The notes under the pieces: generated by a model | The model's database searches: none | The model's input: the letters and a program-made list of their open reading frames with translations, nothing else | Told to the model about the DNA's origin: nothing | Part shown: positions 1 through 11,850 of the stretch, in pieces | Position numbering within the stretch: the first letter of the stretch is position 1 | Layout: each line of letters starts with the position of its first letter | NCBI RefSeq assembly: GCF_031755915.1 | Contig: NC_083380.1 | Location: forward strand, 16,883,001-16,947,000 | Direction of reading: 5' to 3' | Source: Ziziphus jujuba | Lineage: Eukaryota; Streptophyta; Magnoliopsida; Rosales; Rhamnaceae | Length of the DNA: 64,000 bases | Translations under genes and position numbers: made by a program

Positions 1-1955
1 ACTTCCCGGTGATAAGCCCGACTTCTGGGAAGGTCCTCAATGGGATGCTCTTGGATTCTTCGTTGAGTATTTGTGGGCTTTCGGCATAGTTTTTGCGGTA
101 ATATCTTGTTCTTCATTTCAGTTTTTCTATCTCATTTTTCTGTTTGGTATTTTGGGTTTTCTGCTTCGCTGTTGGTTGTTCATCATTTTGTTTATTTATT
201 TATTTATTTTTATTGGGATAAGTAGGATGTTATGGAATTATAGAGTAATTTATAAGTGAATTTTTTTTTTTTTTTTTTTCCAAATTGGAGGTTCTGTTCA
301 AGAAGTTGATCCAATAAACACTTTAAATGCAACAAAGTTTTGAACTTTAAATTCAGAATATCGGGTCCAAATAGTAGAGCCACATTCTATTGAATTTTTT
401 AATTAAAAGCTGCTTTTTAGTAGTTGCAAGAATCTAAGTTTAGTTATAGGCATCCAAACACGGTTTGAAAGTCGAAGTATCATGCAAGTTGTCGTTGCAA
501 CTAACTAGTTCATATATATATATATATATATATAAGGATTACTCTGTACCCAAATCTTAAATTGCTTTGGTTCAGCAGAAAATGGTGGTTAGAAGATTTT
601 AAGCCCATTTGTTAGCCTTAAGTCTTAGCCTTAGCCGATGCCACGATAGTCTCTGTAACTATGGTGAAGGAAGATCATTCTGATATCTGACATTTGTTAA
701 CCTTAATTTTGATTGAAAACTTTTTAGGCATATGTTAAACTCACATATGACATACCTGCAAAATCATGGTTTGATAGGTGCCTTAAAAATCATGGTTTTA
801 GGCAGTGCCATTCCTCTTAGCCGCCAACCAAAAAAAACAAGACCTAAATAAATGAAAAAGTAAATTACAAAAAAAGGAAAATAAAAAATCACTTCATGGC
901 TGGACATATTCAACATATTCCAGGCTGTGACGTTTTAATCCTTCAAAACTTGTCCCTTTATATTAACAAGCTGTCCAGGTCAGTTTCGAAAACCCTTGTA
1001 TCATCAACCTTACCCTTGGGAAGCACGGCTGTGGATAGCAATTATCCGTCTATAAATCTGACTCTCTGGTTCACAGTGAATGGAGTTCTGAAACTTCCAA
1101 TGTGAATTAGAATAATTTAAGTTTAAATTTGGAAATGTAAACATCTAAGATAGAAATCATTATATCATTGATATTACCCTTGGGAAAGTATCGCTGTGGA
1201 TAACAATTATCCTCAAGAAATCTAACTCTCTGATTCTCAGTGAACAGAGTTCTGAAACTTTCAATGTGAATTAGAACAATTGTCGTTTAAATTTGGAAAT
1301 GTAAAGATCGAAGAAAAGAAATATGTAAAGAAAATAGCTTACAAAGAAGAGCTTAAAATGTGAAAAACGAGAAAATAAGAGTCTTACATGAAAGGTTGTT
1401 AAAACATAAGTAATGCTTAAGCTTCTAGCACCGAGAAAGGTCCATGTTTATGCTGGCTCTCATAACCCGCTTGAAGAAATGAAAACAGTTTTACCTTGTT
1501 TGTACTTTGTTAATAAAAGGTTAGGAAAATTTTCCCAACTTGACTTATGTGAAATTAAGAAGCCTCACTTTGTTCATAAATTTAAAAAAGGTATAGGAAA
1601 ATCTATCTTATTTTATACATTTAAAAAGCACATAAATTTTTTGCTTCGGCATTTATTTTTAAGTGCTCTTTTAGCTGTCACCTTAGAAGATTAAATTCTT
1701 AATAACTTTTAAGGCTAATATTTGACCTCCTTTTTTTTTTTTTTTTTTTTTTTGGTTGTGTGTTTGTGTGTGTGTTTACAGGCAATTGCTTGTCTCATTG
1801 CTGCTACTACCTACAATGAAGGGGCAACTGATTTTAAAGACACTCCTGCATACAAGGAGTCAGTTCAATCGGGAGAGCTTTTAGAAGAGCCTGATGCATC
1901 TAACACGGATGTCTTTGAATCTAACCCAACAGAGGTTGCTCCTAGTTTGGAATAG
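1..1955 (+). CDS. 3' end of a conserved plant protein, probably a chloroplast membrane protein
   Basis: Only the last two exons are in the window: 1-97 (frame starting at base 2) and 1782-1955 (stop TAG 1953-1955), separated by a 1684-base intron with GT at 98 and AG at 1780-1781. The visible protein reads LPGDKPDFWEGPQWDALGFF, then a hydrophobic stretch (WAFGIVFAAIACLIAATTY) that looks like one membrane segment, then an acidic tail ending NPTEVAPSLE. The motif-dense exon 1 and the acidic tail look conserved and gene-like. From memory the tail resembles uncharacterised plant proteins thought to be plastid-located, but I cannot name the family, and chloroplast location is inference. The 5' part, including any transit peptide, lies outside the window. 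The intron carries a duplicated segment, listed separately. Confidence 0.75.
1011..1315 (+). repeat. Diverged direct duplication inside the intron
   Basis: Two copies of an approximately 140-base segment start at 1011 and 1175, both opening with TACCCTTGGG and both containing GCTGTGGATA, GTTCTGAAACTT, AATGTGAATTAGAA and AAATTTGGAAATGTAAA in the same order. The offset is 164 bases. The copies differ by scattered substitutions and small indels, so the duplication is not recent. No coding role is visible. Confidence 0.85.
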
Positions 1956-2439
1956 TTTCTATAGCAGAATGAACAACCTTTACATATGATATATTGAAAA
2001 ATACCAGCCTAGGCAAAGAAACAATCAAAAGATGGTATTGTCCACAATTTGTAAGATGATGTTTCCATTTATAAGCTTTAGCTTACTTTATTATACAATC
2101 TTGTGAAATACGATACAAGAGTTATTGATGTGCATTTGATCTGAGAAAAAAATTTTCAAAATGCCTGTCAATTTGATTTCTGCTGTTTTCTCATTGTTGA
2201 GACTTTCCAATGATATTGGAACTCAGACTGAAGGATAAAAACATGTAGGCAGAGCAGCGGTGTTTCATTTTTATGTAGTACTATTCTAAGACATATTATA
2301 TGGAAAAAAAAAAAAAAAGTCTTAAAAGTTTTGGCTAGGTAAGATTTTCAAAAGCCTTGCAAAATGAGCATCAATTACTATCTTGTAAAAGTTAAATGTT
2401 GCACTCTTATGTTTTGCTAGAGTTGTATCATGATGGTCA

Positions 2440-2527
2440 GCTTAATTTTGTTGATTTCATGCAAATATGATCTGTGATAATAAGCTTAACTTTCTGAATT
2501 TCATGCAAGTATGATCTGTGATAATAA
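2440..2527 (+). repeat. 44-bp tandem duplication in the intergenic region
   Basis: Two head-to-tail 44-base units (2440-2483 and 2484-2527) share TTTCATGCAA, TATGATCTGTGATAATAA and the opening GCTTAA, with a few substitutions. The pair sits in the 3' intergenic space between two convergent genes. Apart from this pair, 1956-2831 is AT-rich with a poly-A tract near 2310 and no coding signal I recognise. Confidence 0.85.
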
Positions 2528-2831
2528 GTAAATTAGCTGTTGCTGCAATTTAGCTTCACAATTACGTAATTTGGTTGTCAATTTATATCTTCTCATATTG
2601 TAAAGTTGGCTAAGATAGACAAATTTTAGTCTGCTAAAGTTGCTGGGTTTTTTTATTCAGATTTTAATGTTCCAGAAGATATTAAAAGCTGCTGTATGTT
2701 TTAAGTAATTAGAAATGTAATATTTTAAAATCAAATCATATTCAGTAAATTCCTAAGTCACCACTAATAAATCCTAAACATACATAAAAAACACTAAGCA
2801 CACTGTTATGCTATTTTATTAATCAGATTGA

Positions 2832-3705
2832 TTAGAGAAGTTCTTTGAGCAGAGAAGCCATCATCATAGCCATCATCACCACTATATAGCCACCACCAGT
2901 CTTCGGTTTGTTGCTGGCACTGTTGCCAAATCCCAATCCCGTAATGCTGGGTCTTGGTGCAGTTTGAAATGTTGGAGAAGCTGAAATCCACCAAAAAAAA
3001 AAAAAAAAAAAAAAAAAAAAGCGTTTAAAACAGTCCGTAGACCAATTTTTGTTAAATTGAGAAATTTCTAATGCCGTCGAGCTGCCAACTTTGCCAACGG
3101 GATTTCTCTTACCAGCAACAGTAGAGTTCGAACCAGCGGTGGTGTGGGGGTTTGTCCCAAGGGAAACTTGAGATCCGGGTGAAGTAGGAGGAGGAGGAAC
3201 ACTAACCCCTTTAGAAGAAACCATAAAAGTCACAAGTTAAAACAACAATATCAAATCCAACTCAATGAAAATTGCAAAAACCATGTAAAAATTTTCGTGG
3301 TCATCAAGATTATTTTTAGAATTGGCTAAAATATTGTGACAAACCTGAACAAGTAGACATGTCTGCTTGGAGGCTGCAAAGAAGAGGCAGCTGCAGGGCA
3401 AGTGTGGAGTTGATAGGAAATGAGCTCAAGGTGGTGTCATTGAGCAAAAGGCAGAGACACTTTGGCTGCTGGTTGTAGATTTGCCGGAGATTATTGCAGC
3501 AGGGCACGGTGGGGGACTGAGCGGTGCCTTGAACAAACGGTGCGCATGAGGCCAGCGGAAGGAGCTGAGGAGCACATTGTGCTATGCTGGGGCTTGGGAC
3601 TTGCGAAAAAGTGAAAGATGGAAGGGAAATGGTGGAAAAGAATATTGCTAGAACCAGAGAAGGAAGAAGAGCAGCAAATTGGTGAAAGTAGCGAAGAGAA
3701 GCCAT
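2832..3705 (-). CDS. GPI-anchored non-specific lipid-transfer-like protein (LTPG type)
   Basis: Exons on the minus strand are 3705-3345, 3208-3113 and 2980-2832 (stop TAA 2834-2832); both introns are GT..AG in phase 1, giving 201 residues. Residues 1-35 are a hydrophobic signal peptide. The mature domain has the eight-cysteine plan C44, C54, CC69-70, C83-L-C85, C110, C119, the disulphide core of plant lipid-transfer proteins. A Pro/Ser/Thr-rich linker (VPPPPTSPGS) follows, then a C-terminal hydrophobic segment (YIVVMMAMMMASLL) expected to be exchanged for a GPI anchor. The likely site is the outer face of the plasma membrane, with a role in lipid or cuticle handling (family knowledge). An in-frame ATG 60 bases upstream (3765) exists, but 3705 gives the cleaner signal peptide. 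Intron 2 has a long poly-T tract next to its acceptor. Confidence 0.92.
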
Positions 3706-3853
3706 TGATTTGCTTTTTTGTTTGTGGAGAAAAGACCAAGGTGGTAAAAATAGTTGATTGAGCATGTTTGGAGTGTGAATTGTTGCATGTATGGTGTGTG
3801 TTATTCTCCATGCACATTTTGCCTTCTTTCTCTCTCTCTCTCTGTGTAACTAA

Positions 3854-3860
3854 TTATATA
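3854..3860 (-). promoter_or_regulatory. TATA box of the lipid-transfer gene
   Basis: Read on the minus strand, TATATAA lies about 150 bases upstream of the ATG at 3705. A GA-rich tract (CT repeat on plus, 3828-3842) lies between it and the start codon, typical of a plant 5' leader. The match is short and sits in AT-rich DNA, so it is plausible rather than proven. Confidence 0.5.
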
Positions 3861-4109
3861 GCATGCTGTACACATTAAGCCCAAAGACTGAACTTTCTTT
3901 TGGCTTTTTATGCTTCTAGGCTAGTCATTTGTTTTGCTTCTAAAACTAACCAATATCAACTGTTTCTAATGTCCTTAATAAAATGATTTGTATCATTCTA
4001 TTACTTATTTGATCAAAGCACATAAAGCTAGAAAAAAAAAAAAAAAAAGTAAAAAAGGTTTGGGTACTATGTAATATAATGACAATTTTTTTTTTTTTTG
4101 GGTTTATTT

Positions 4110-4111
<2 letters not shown>

Positions 4112-4165
<54 letters not shown>
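4112..4165. repeat. (AT)n microsatellite
   Basis: An uninterrupted AT dinucleotide run of about 54 bases. It is one of many in the window; others are near 6671-6700, 14362-14401, 25645-25698 and 60120-60162. Confidence 0.95.
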
Positions 4166-4169
<4 letters not shown>

Positions 4170-5991
4170 GATATTGTAGCAAGCCCCACTAATTAGATTT
4201 TGTAATAAATTAAATAGGCTTTATTTTTTTTTTAAATTTTGCTCTAGTTTTATTTTTGGTAATTGGTTTCCCTACTAATTGAACATATTTTGGCATTTTA
4301 GTCCTTGAGTTTTTTTTTTTTTTTTTGGCATTTTATGTTCAAAAGTCTATTTTCACTTTAATAACCATTTGTACAAGTAAAATTTAATTTAAGGATGGAC
4401 CATTTGTACAAGGAAAATTTAAATTCAGAGATTAAAGTGTTAAAAATTTGAGCTCAAGAATTTAAGTGTCAAAACATGTTCAATTCAAAAGGAAACACGC
4501 CAATTACACTTTATTTTTTGGAACAATATAATTTCAATATTTTGATAATGATTTGACGTTTACATTAAATACATTACAAAATTTATATAAGAAAACATAA
4601 TTCTCCCTTGGAAGTGTTAAAAAAAAAAAAGAAAAGGAAAAAGCAAAATTATTTTAGATTTTGTTAGTTAATTAACCAAAACAAATTGAGAATTAAAAAA
4701 ATAATAATAAAATTAATAATTAAAATGAATGAATCGACATGTCTATTAAAATAAACTAAAATGGTACTTTAGTACTTATTAAGATTATTTATAAATAGGA
4801 TTTTTTTTAATTATATAATTCTTTTGTCATTAAATAATTATATTAAATTATGGTAATTGTAAATAATCATTATTTTTAATTAAAATTTGTGATTAATAAG
4901 TATTATATTGTTAAAAATGGATAGATAAATATTATAACTTATATTTAATAATTATGATTGTAAATAAGTAATAGATGAATAAAAAAGATAAGTGGGAAAA
5001 AATAGCATTGAAACTGAACTAACAAAAAGTAGGGGGGAAAAACTGAAAAGAAAAGAAAAGAAAAAACTGCAAAACAGCATTTTTGGGGCGGGTGGGAGTA
5101 GGGGGGCATGAAGGGGGCACCTGGACACCCTTGTTTAAGAAAGGAAGAAAATGCTGTTTTTGATTTTCTTAGCTCTTTATAACTATTATTAGTAGGTACA
5201 AGCCACCTGTTTCCTTCTTGCATATAAAACTAATTGCTAATTTGTAAATGAAAATAGTCTATAACAAAAATCTCAGCAACAAAGAAGAAGGAAAAGAAAA
5301 TAGTCAATAAACAATAATCATCTGGTTTTAGGATTATGTCAATCTCAGTAAATCAATTACCAGGAAAGAAAGGAAAAAAAGAAAAAAAAAGAGAAAGAAA
5401 AAAAAAAAAATCAGTAGTGTATAAGAAGTGAAAGAAAAATTTCAAAGCAGAAAATATGAGTTATAAATAATTGGTGCGGTATGTTATCATCTTCTAAATT
5501 AGAAACTCTGTCAACATCTTCTGAATTATAATATTTTTTATTCTCTAAGATTTTTTTTTTCTTCTATATATATGTGAATTTATGAAAAGGATCATAACTT
5601 TGTTAGTGTAATCCCACAAGTCCCTAAGCCAAATTGCAAAAACAAATAAAAAATTAATATTTAGTTTTAGCTAAAATAGACCTTTACACATGTTGATGTT
5701 TTACCTGTCATGTAATTACAACTTCCGATATAAGTTTAAATATGCTTTTTATAATATATAACTTAAAATTTTCATTTGCTTTTAATTATATATGGCAAAA
5801 AGAAAAAGAAAAAGAAAATGTTATATATGGCCATGAAACTTATATATAGTATAGGCAAAGTTAAAAATATTAATGTCCATGGAAACATTGCAAGTTCCAA
5901 ACTTAAAAAAGAGAGGGGTTTCATCTAATTAATCGAAATCATGATTTAGAGGTGTATTTTTAATAGTTTTTCTTAGTTTGATCACTAGACT

Positions 5992-6094
<103 letters not shown>

Positions 6095-6666
6095 CCATTT
6101 GTAGTTATGTATTCTGAGAAATAATTATCAAAACATATATTTTAGTGATAGTTTTAGAAGTGTTTGATTATTATAACATGTAAATTTAAATCCTTTTTAT
6201 TTAATAAAAAATTATTACTTTTGTTCATTGTAGTTGTTATTTATTTATTTTTAAATATTTGTAGAAAAGCTAACTTATAAAGTTGGGTTAAGGCCCTCAA
6301 CCTTGATTATATATAAATGAATATTCCAACAATCTCTCCAAAGTCTGATGAAAATTTATTGAGACTTTCAAAACATAAATGATAATTATTTAAATGTCGG
6401 AGCTCCCGGTGAATTTTCATCTAAATTGTAGATGAATTTTTTTTTCTATAGAAAAAGCACCAGTAAAAATTTACATGGAATTAAATCTAACTTGCAAGTC
6501 CTCCATGACCATCTTTTCTTGTGAAGAAAAATATCATAAATGGCTTGTTAGACTATCAACATCCCATTACAAATATCTGTTAACGATGAGTAGGTGATAA
6601 ACTGAGATATTGACCTACCATTATGAAAGTGACCTGTATGGTTTTAAGGCATAACAAGAGAGATAA

Positions 6667-6705
<39 letters not shown>

Positions 6706-6907
6706 AATAATTTTATATGCTAAAAGGGTTTATTTTTATAGGTTTAATTGGAAATTTTAATAGAATAAACAGTGAATGTCATATCATCATCATTATCTTT
6801 TATCACAGTTCTAAAATATTTCAAAGGAAGTGGGTCAGGAATAATTAATGTTCATCTATATTTATATACAAATTGCATTTCTTTGGAGAAACACACATAA
6901 AAAAATC

Positions 6908-7471
6908 ATGTCTCCAACTTCTTGGGTTGAGAAGAAGCTTGACATGCTAAGAATCCACAAGGGCAATGATCTGCTGCTTCGTGGAACCAGTTTGGCTTCG
7001 CGCAATTCTTCGGCAGTGCCTCTATTTCTCTGTGTCTTAATTTTCTCTAAATTGCAGAAATGTTTTTTGGTAATTCATGCTTTAGTAGATTTCACACTAT
7101 ATGTTCAAAATTTGACACATTATTATTGGGTTTTGGAAATTAATTTGATGTAGGTTCATCAGGACATTGATTTTGGTGCTGATTTTCGATACAACAATTG
7201 CTCAGACATAGACATTGATGGTGAGGGTTAGGCCATTTGAGAATCATGGTCCGTATACATACCAAAAATTGTATTTGATTATGTGTATTTTTTTTTTTTT
7301 TTGGTTGCAGATATGGAGTCCATGGTGTTGAATCTGAAGAAGAAGAAGCTTAAAGTTTTCACTCGTAAATCAGCCAGTAAAGCATCCTCAAGAAGAGTGA
7401 GAGCTGACTACAGAAAACTATCTACCAAAGCCTCCAAGAAACTTAATGCATGGCTTTCTTTCTATATGTAG
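6908..7471 (+). CDS. Small basic protein, family not recognised
   Basis: A three-exon model (6908-7015, 7154-7220, 7311-7471) uses GT..AG introns (phase 0, then phase 1) and stays in frame to the TAG at 7469-7471, giving 111 residues. The protein starts MSPTSWVEKKLDMLRIHK, has an acidic middle (QDIDFGADF, CSDIDIDD) and a very basic C-terminal third (KKKKLKVFTRK, KASSRRVRADYRKLSTKASKK). It has no signal peptide or membrane segment. The basic tail could bind nucleic acid or act as a nuclear signal, but this is inference. Support comes from the consistent splice frame rather than homology; the donor after residue 36 is weak (GCA|GTGCC), so the first junction is the least certain part. Confidence 0.6.
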
Positions 7472-8620
7472 TTAAAAGTTTCAGTACCCTTCTAATATTG
7501 ATGCATATTGCATAAAGCACTTCTGAATTTGCTTTATCTGGGGCTGATGTATTGTGCCAATAAAATTTGACACATATTTATGTGATCAAAATAATAAAAA
7601 AGTGATTGAAACTTTTTTTTTTGGTTTTTTTTTTTAAATATGTTTTTGGAATCATAAAAGTTGTTACTTATTGAAGTATTATTGATGAATTTGTCCTGCG
7701 TATAAAAGTTAGTGGATTTGTGAGTATTTTCTACAACCATTTCCCTGACGATTGGCTCTTTTATTTTATTTTTTTCTTCTTCTTCTCTCCTTATTGCTTT
7801 CTGAAAGCAGATTTACCTTTTCATTTGATTTCAATTTGATGGAAAGGAAAAATAAGGTAAAATAACATAAAACAAAAACAAATTAAAAATGAAATAAATA
7901 TTCCTGCACAAACGTTGTACAAATATTAACACAGTATAAGTCAAATCATATATAGCCAAGTATGAGAGAAATAATACAGCATAGTACTACGTATACAAAA
8001 CGAAACCATAAGAACCCTAGGTCAGATAACATTTTTAATTCAAAGGTGAGAGATAGTTAGCTATTCCCTATGATTAGGTAATTAGCCACTACTTCAGGTC
8101 CACTTTTATATGCATCAGATTTTATTAGCTTTTGTATCATATACACATAACCATAAAAAATTCAGAACCCCTTTTTTTGGGGTAATAATTCTGGAACCTA
8201 ATTATGTTCTAAACGAAAAAGTCATTTACAAAAGTGTGCAAAAAAGAAATGCCTTACTGTTTCAAGAAAAAGTAGAAGAAAGTGATGCTCTTCAAGTCCC
8301 TTATTGCATGTGAGAGATATATATATACAAAAACAATGCAAAGACGTCAAGAATAATGACCAATTAAACATATATATATATATAAACCACCACAAATGTT
8401 TATATGATCTTTACCATGCAGAGAATCAGATTCCATGGTACCAAACATAAATAATATTCCGCCATCAAATACAAAATCAGAATCATATATATGTAAAACA
8501 TCCAGTTCATCGTTTTTCCATTTTTCTGTTACAAATCTCATTTTTTTTTATTTTTTATTTCCTTTTGAAATTCACTTTTTCTCCTCTTGCCCATCTGAGC
8601 ATTTTCGGGGTTCTGTACCA
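7472..8620. other. Intergenic, no gene seen
   Basis: AT-rich spacer with poly-T (7614-7635), a CT-rich stretch near 7770 and short AT runs near 8310-8385. It holds the 3' region of the small basic protein and the presumed promoter of the HMA gene. A pyrimidine-rich segment (8575-8600) directly upstream of the next start codon may be its 5' leader. Confidence 0.6.
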
Positions 8621-9024
8621 ATGTCTCTCTCTCACCAATTCATGAAAGAGAAGGTAAGCTTCAACTGCTTAGAAATTAATCAACCATATTTTTCTTCTAT
8701 CCTGCAACAAATTATGGATTGTTTGGCATGCAGTTTTTCTTAATGGTGATGAGGATCAACATTGACTGCAATGGTTGTTACAGAAAAGTAAGGGGAGCTC
8801 TTCTTGGTATGCAAGGTGATCATAAGAATTTCATTATATATATGTATACATGAAAATACTCTTATCCAGTATTTTTGTCGAGGATCATGTCATATCAGAC
8901 AGCAAGTCACTTTATTACAGTTAATAAAGTGATTTATAATGGGATATAATTTGATTTATAGACAAAAAATTCCTGGATATATAAGAAAATTACTTAAACC
9001 CATTTCATTATATTTGTCTCTCAT

Positions 9025-9055
<31 letters not shown>

Positions 9056-9350
9056 AAATTTTTCTCTGTTACTTTTTCACGATAATCAATGAGAAGAATT
9101 GGAGACCCATTCGATAGAAAAGAAGCTGAGCATGGTTAGAGTTTATGGGAGATTCATACCACAAGATGTAGCAATAAAGATAAGGAAGAGGACGAATCGC
9201 AGGGTAGAGATATTGGAGATACATGAATTGATGAGCAACAATGAAGAAGAACTCCATCATGATCATCAGCAAAAACCCTCAAATAATAATGTTACTTCTT
9301 GGGATCTCATATCCACTGCCCAACACAATCAAATTGAAACTTGTACGTAG
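8621..9350 (+). CDS. HMA-domain (heavy-metal-associated) protein, HPP type
   Basis: Exons 8621-8653, 8734-8815 and 9097-9350 (TAG 9348-9350) join in frame into 122 residues. The region FLMVMRINIDCNGCYRKVRGALLGMQ contains the metal-binding CxxC of the ATX1-like fold (C23-N-G-C26). It continues ELETHSIEKKLSMVRVYGRF and VAIKIRKRTNRRVEIL, the usual second half of the beta-alpha-beta-beta-alpha-beta domain. Such proteins bind Cu, Zn or Cd and act as chaperones or signalling partners. The C-terminus (IETCT) has no CaaX box: cysteine is second from last instead of fourth, so isoprenylation is not expected and the protein is better called HPP than HIPP. The tail is His/Asn/Glu-rich (EEELHHDHQQ), which could add metal affinity. 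A second in-frame ATG at 8642 is an alternative start. Confidence 0.9.
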
Positions 9351-9765
9351 TTTTAATGATAATCTTTTTTGTTTTGGTGAATACATTTTAATGATCATCA
9401 ATTTATGTTAAAACAGCAACTTATTTTGTTTCATGTTATTATTATTATTATATTGAACTGGTTCAACATAATATGTGTAATTAGTGTGTGTAAATATATT
9501 TATTTTGGTAAACAATCTCAAATAAGGTTTAACTTATTTTATTAAACTAAAGTTTATTATGAGTAATCATTAGATTCTATCAATAAATATAATCCCATCT
9601 TTTAAATAGAAATTCAATAGTTATCAAAGAGAGATCTTGATTTAATAAATGAAGTAAAATATATCTTATTTGAGTTTCATTATTTTGGTAAATATATATA
9701 TATATAGTTGTAAAGAATTTTGCTTTTTGATTGGATTTATATCTATTGATCATTAGGAATATGCT

Positions 9766-10119
9766 TTGCTTTATTGGAAATTACAGACTGTCAGGAGACT
9801 GAAAGCAAATGCAGATGCCATGGAGGGTATATTTGTGGTTAATATACATGTTGTCATTTCTAAGAATGCTACACTTAAGAAAGTTGGATTGTTGATACAT
9901 ATTTATGGCAGGAATAGTAGTAGAGGTACCACTAAGTTAAAAGGCTTGTTTACTGATATATATTACAATGAACGTAATTCTGTTGCAGATGGTCTTGCTT
10001 ATATTAGTCACAGCTTTAATATTGGTTTACATTTGTTGGATGTTGCCCTAGGGGAATTGATAATCTTGTTGCTTAAGATTGTATGGGAAGATTGTCTTTC
10101 CCGAGACATCTCTATGTAG
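9766..10119 (+). pseudogene. RNase H-like domain remnant of a retroelement
   Basis: A stretch of about 117 codons reads NSVADGLAYISHSFNIGLHL near its end, which resembles the 'REANxVADxLA' box of the RNase H domain carried by plant LINE-type reverse transcriptases or their host-derived relatives. No full catalytic set is visible, no reverse transcriptase lies next to it and no clear start context exists, so I treat it as a broken fragment. A poly-T/poly-A tract follows at 10120-10175. Confidence 0.5.
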
Positions 10120-10469
10120 TTTTTTTTTTTCTTCCCTATTGATTAAAAAAAAAAATTTTTTTTAGAAAAAAAAACGTCTTGTTTTCTAAAACTTGGTTGA
10201 AGTAATTATACTATTAAGAATATATGTACCTCTAGATTCAAAATTCAGTTGTTGACGTTTATAATTCAACCAATAAATAAAAACACTATATCTTGCCATA
10301 CCATCTTAGTGAATTTCATGATGGAATTCTTAGTATTGGTAGCATTACTTATATTGCATTACGTGCCCTCTCTTGGATAGAAAATATATCGAGCTAAGCT
10401 AGATAGTATTAAATTAGATTGGTTTGAATTATCTTATAATTTGACTACACTTAAACTTATAAAAATTAG

Positions 10470-10885
10470 GGTTAATTATAGTTTGGTACCCTTTAAATTT
10501 AAAAAGTTTCACTTTAGACCTTCAAAGTTAACATGTTCTAATTTAAGCCCTTAAATTCCAATTTGTTGCATTTTGGTCTAATTGAATTTATTGGCTAATG
10601 GTGACTAGCAATTCCATTAAATTTAACCAATATTAAAATACAATTTATTGTAATTTAAGTTTTTTAGTTTCAATTTGTTGCAATTCAAGTCCTCTACCCT
10701 TAAAAAAAAAAAAAAAAGTTGCATTTTATACCACCTAACACTATTAGCCAAAAATTCAATTGGACCAAAATACAACAAATTGAAACTTGATAGCCTGAAT
10801 TAAAATGTTTTAAATTTGAAAATCGAAATGCAGCTTTCCTAAATTAGAGCTAAAGTGCAATCAAACTGAAAAGCTACCATAAGCT
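10470..10885. mobile_element. Foldback (long inverted-repeat) element, about 0.4 kb
   Basis: The two ends are imperfect reverse complements. The left arm contains CATTTTGGTCTAATTGAATT and GGCTAATGGTG (about 10570-10610); the right arm contains CACCTAACACTATTAGCC and AATTCAATTGGACCAAAAT (about 10720-10765). Outer parts also pair (CACTTTAGACC on the left, GCTAAAGTGCAA on the right). The element has no coding capacity. I could not fix a target-site duplication. Confidence 0.7.
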
Positions 10886-11423
10886 ATTTTTGAGTTTTAA
10901 AAGCTCAAGACAACATTTTAGAAACCATGCTACACAGGTCTAGTCGTACTTCTCAAATGGATCCTCTATGTTCTAGATCATATATACTTTAGGTCAGAGT
11001 ATTTGTTATGGTATTTTTATTTTTCTTGGGTAATTTGTTTATTACGTTATTTATTTAAATATTATTGCTACGAACATTGATTTGTTTACTCAAGTTGATC
11101 ATTAAGTAAGTGATATGACAAATTTATGCATTGATTGGTATTATTTAATTTGTCAAAAAAGTAATATAAACTAAATTATATAAATAAGTGAATTTTTTGT
11201 TTACTAAATGACATGGCAAAACAATTTATTATAATTTTATTGGTTGAAAAATTAATATGATCTACATATAGATAGTAAATTTTTTTTTTAATATTTACAA
11301 TAATGTTAATTCTTATTTCAGTATTTTAAATTCATAACCTTTCAGATTTAGATGCGAACAGCTTACCAACTAATTTAACTTCATTTGAGTAAACTATTAA
11401 AAAAAAAATAATTGAAACTAAAT
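10886..11423. other. AT-rich spacer before the transposon nest
   Basis: No gene or clear element seen. It ends with the 9-base AAACTAAAT at 11415-11423, the left copy of the target-site duplication of the Mutator-like element. Confidence 0.6.
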
Positions 11424-11640
11424 TAGCCAAAATGCACTTTAATATCCATTATTTTCACTTAAGGGTCTATAAAATTTTTTTTAACACTTAATATCCTTTT
11501 TTCCGAATTCCTTTAAATCCTCACAGAAATTGTCCAAATCATGTCATGTGCTGCTCACATGACCAAAAATTGATTTTTTGAAAATTTTTCTTCTATTTTT
11601 TCAAATATAATGAGAGAAAAAAAATAAAAAAACACAAAAT
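11424..11640 (+). repeat. Left terminal inverted repeat of the Mutator-like element
   Basis: Pairs in reverse complement with 25265-25483. The right arm is interrupted at its inner end by the TRIM inserted at 24869. Confidence 0.8.
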
Positions 11641-11689
11641 CAAAGGCCACCGTGAAATCCTTTCTTTACTTCTCTTTTCTTTTCTTTCC

Positions 11690-11850
11690 TTCTCCACTGG
11701 ACCTCCTGTCAAGCCGCCACCTCCTCCTCCACCCGAACCGTAGCCATCACCTCCTCCAAAGCCTCTGCTGCTACCTACCTCGTACGCTCTACCACCACCA
11801 CCGTGAGTAGAACCAATTCCAGTGCCTGTGCTTGCCCTTTTTTTAAGTAA
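11690..11850 (-). pseudogene. Glycine-rich coding-like fragment inside the Mutator-like element
   Basis: Read on minus, this stretch encodes a Gly-rich run (SRGFGGGDGYGSGGGGGGG, preceded by STGTGIGSTHGGGG). Its base composition is far richer in G+C than its surroundings. It has no flanking gene structure. It may be a captured piece of a host glycine-rich protein gene, or simply a purine-rich TIR-adjacent sequence; the evidence is composition and coding look only. Confidence 0.35.

Noticed and set aside
3491..3817. Minus-strand 108-codon frame
   Set aside because: Out-of-frame shadow of exon 1 of the lipid-transfer gene; the eight-cysteine frame is clearly the real one.
6848..7153. Upstream in-frame start giving MFIYIYIQIAF.. 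before MSPTSW
   Set aside because: The extra residues are encoded by AT-repeat sequence of the leader, and the stretch after codon 36 is intron; the ATG at 6908 is preferred.
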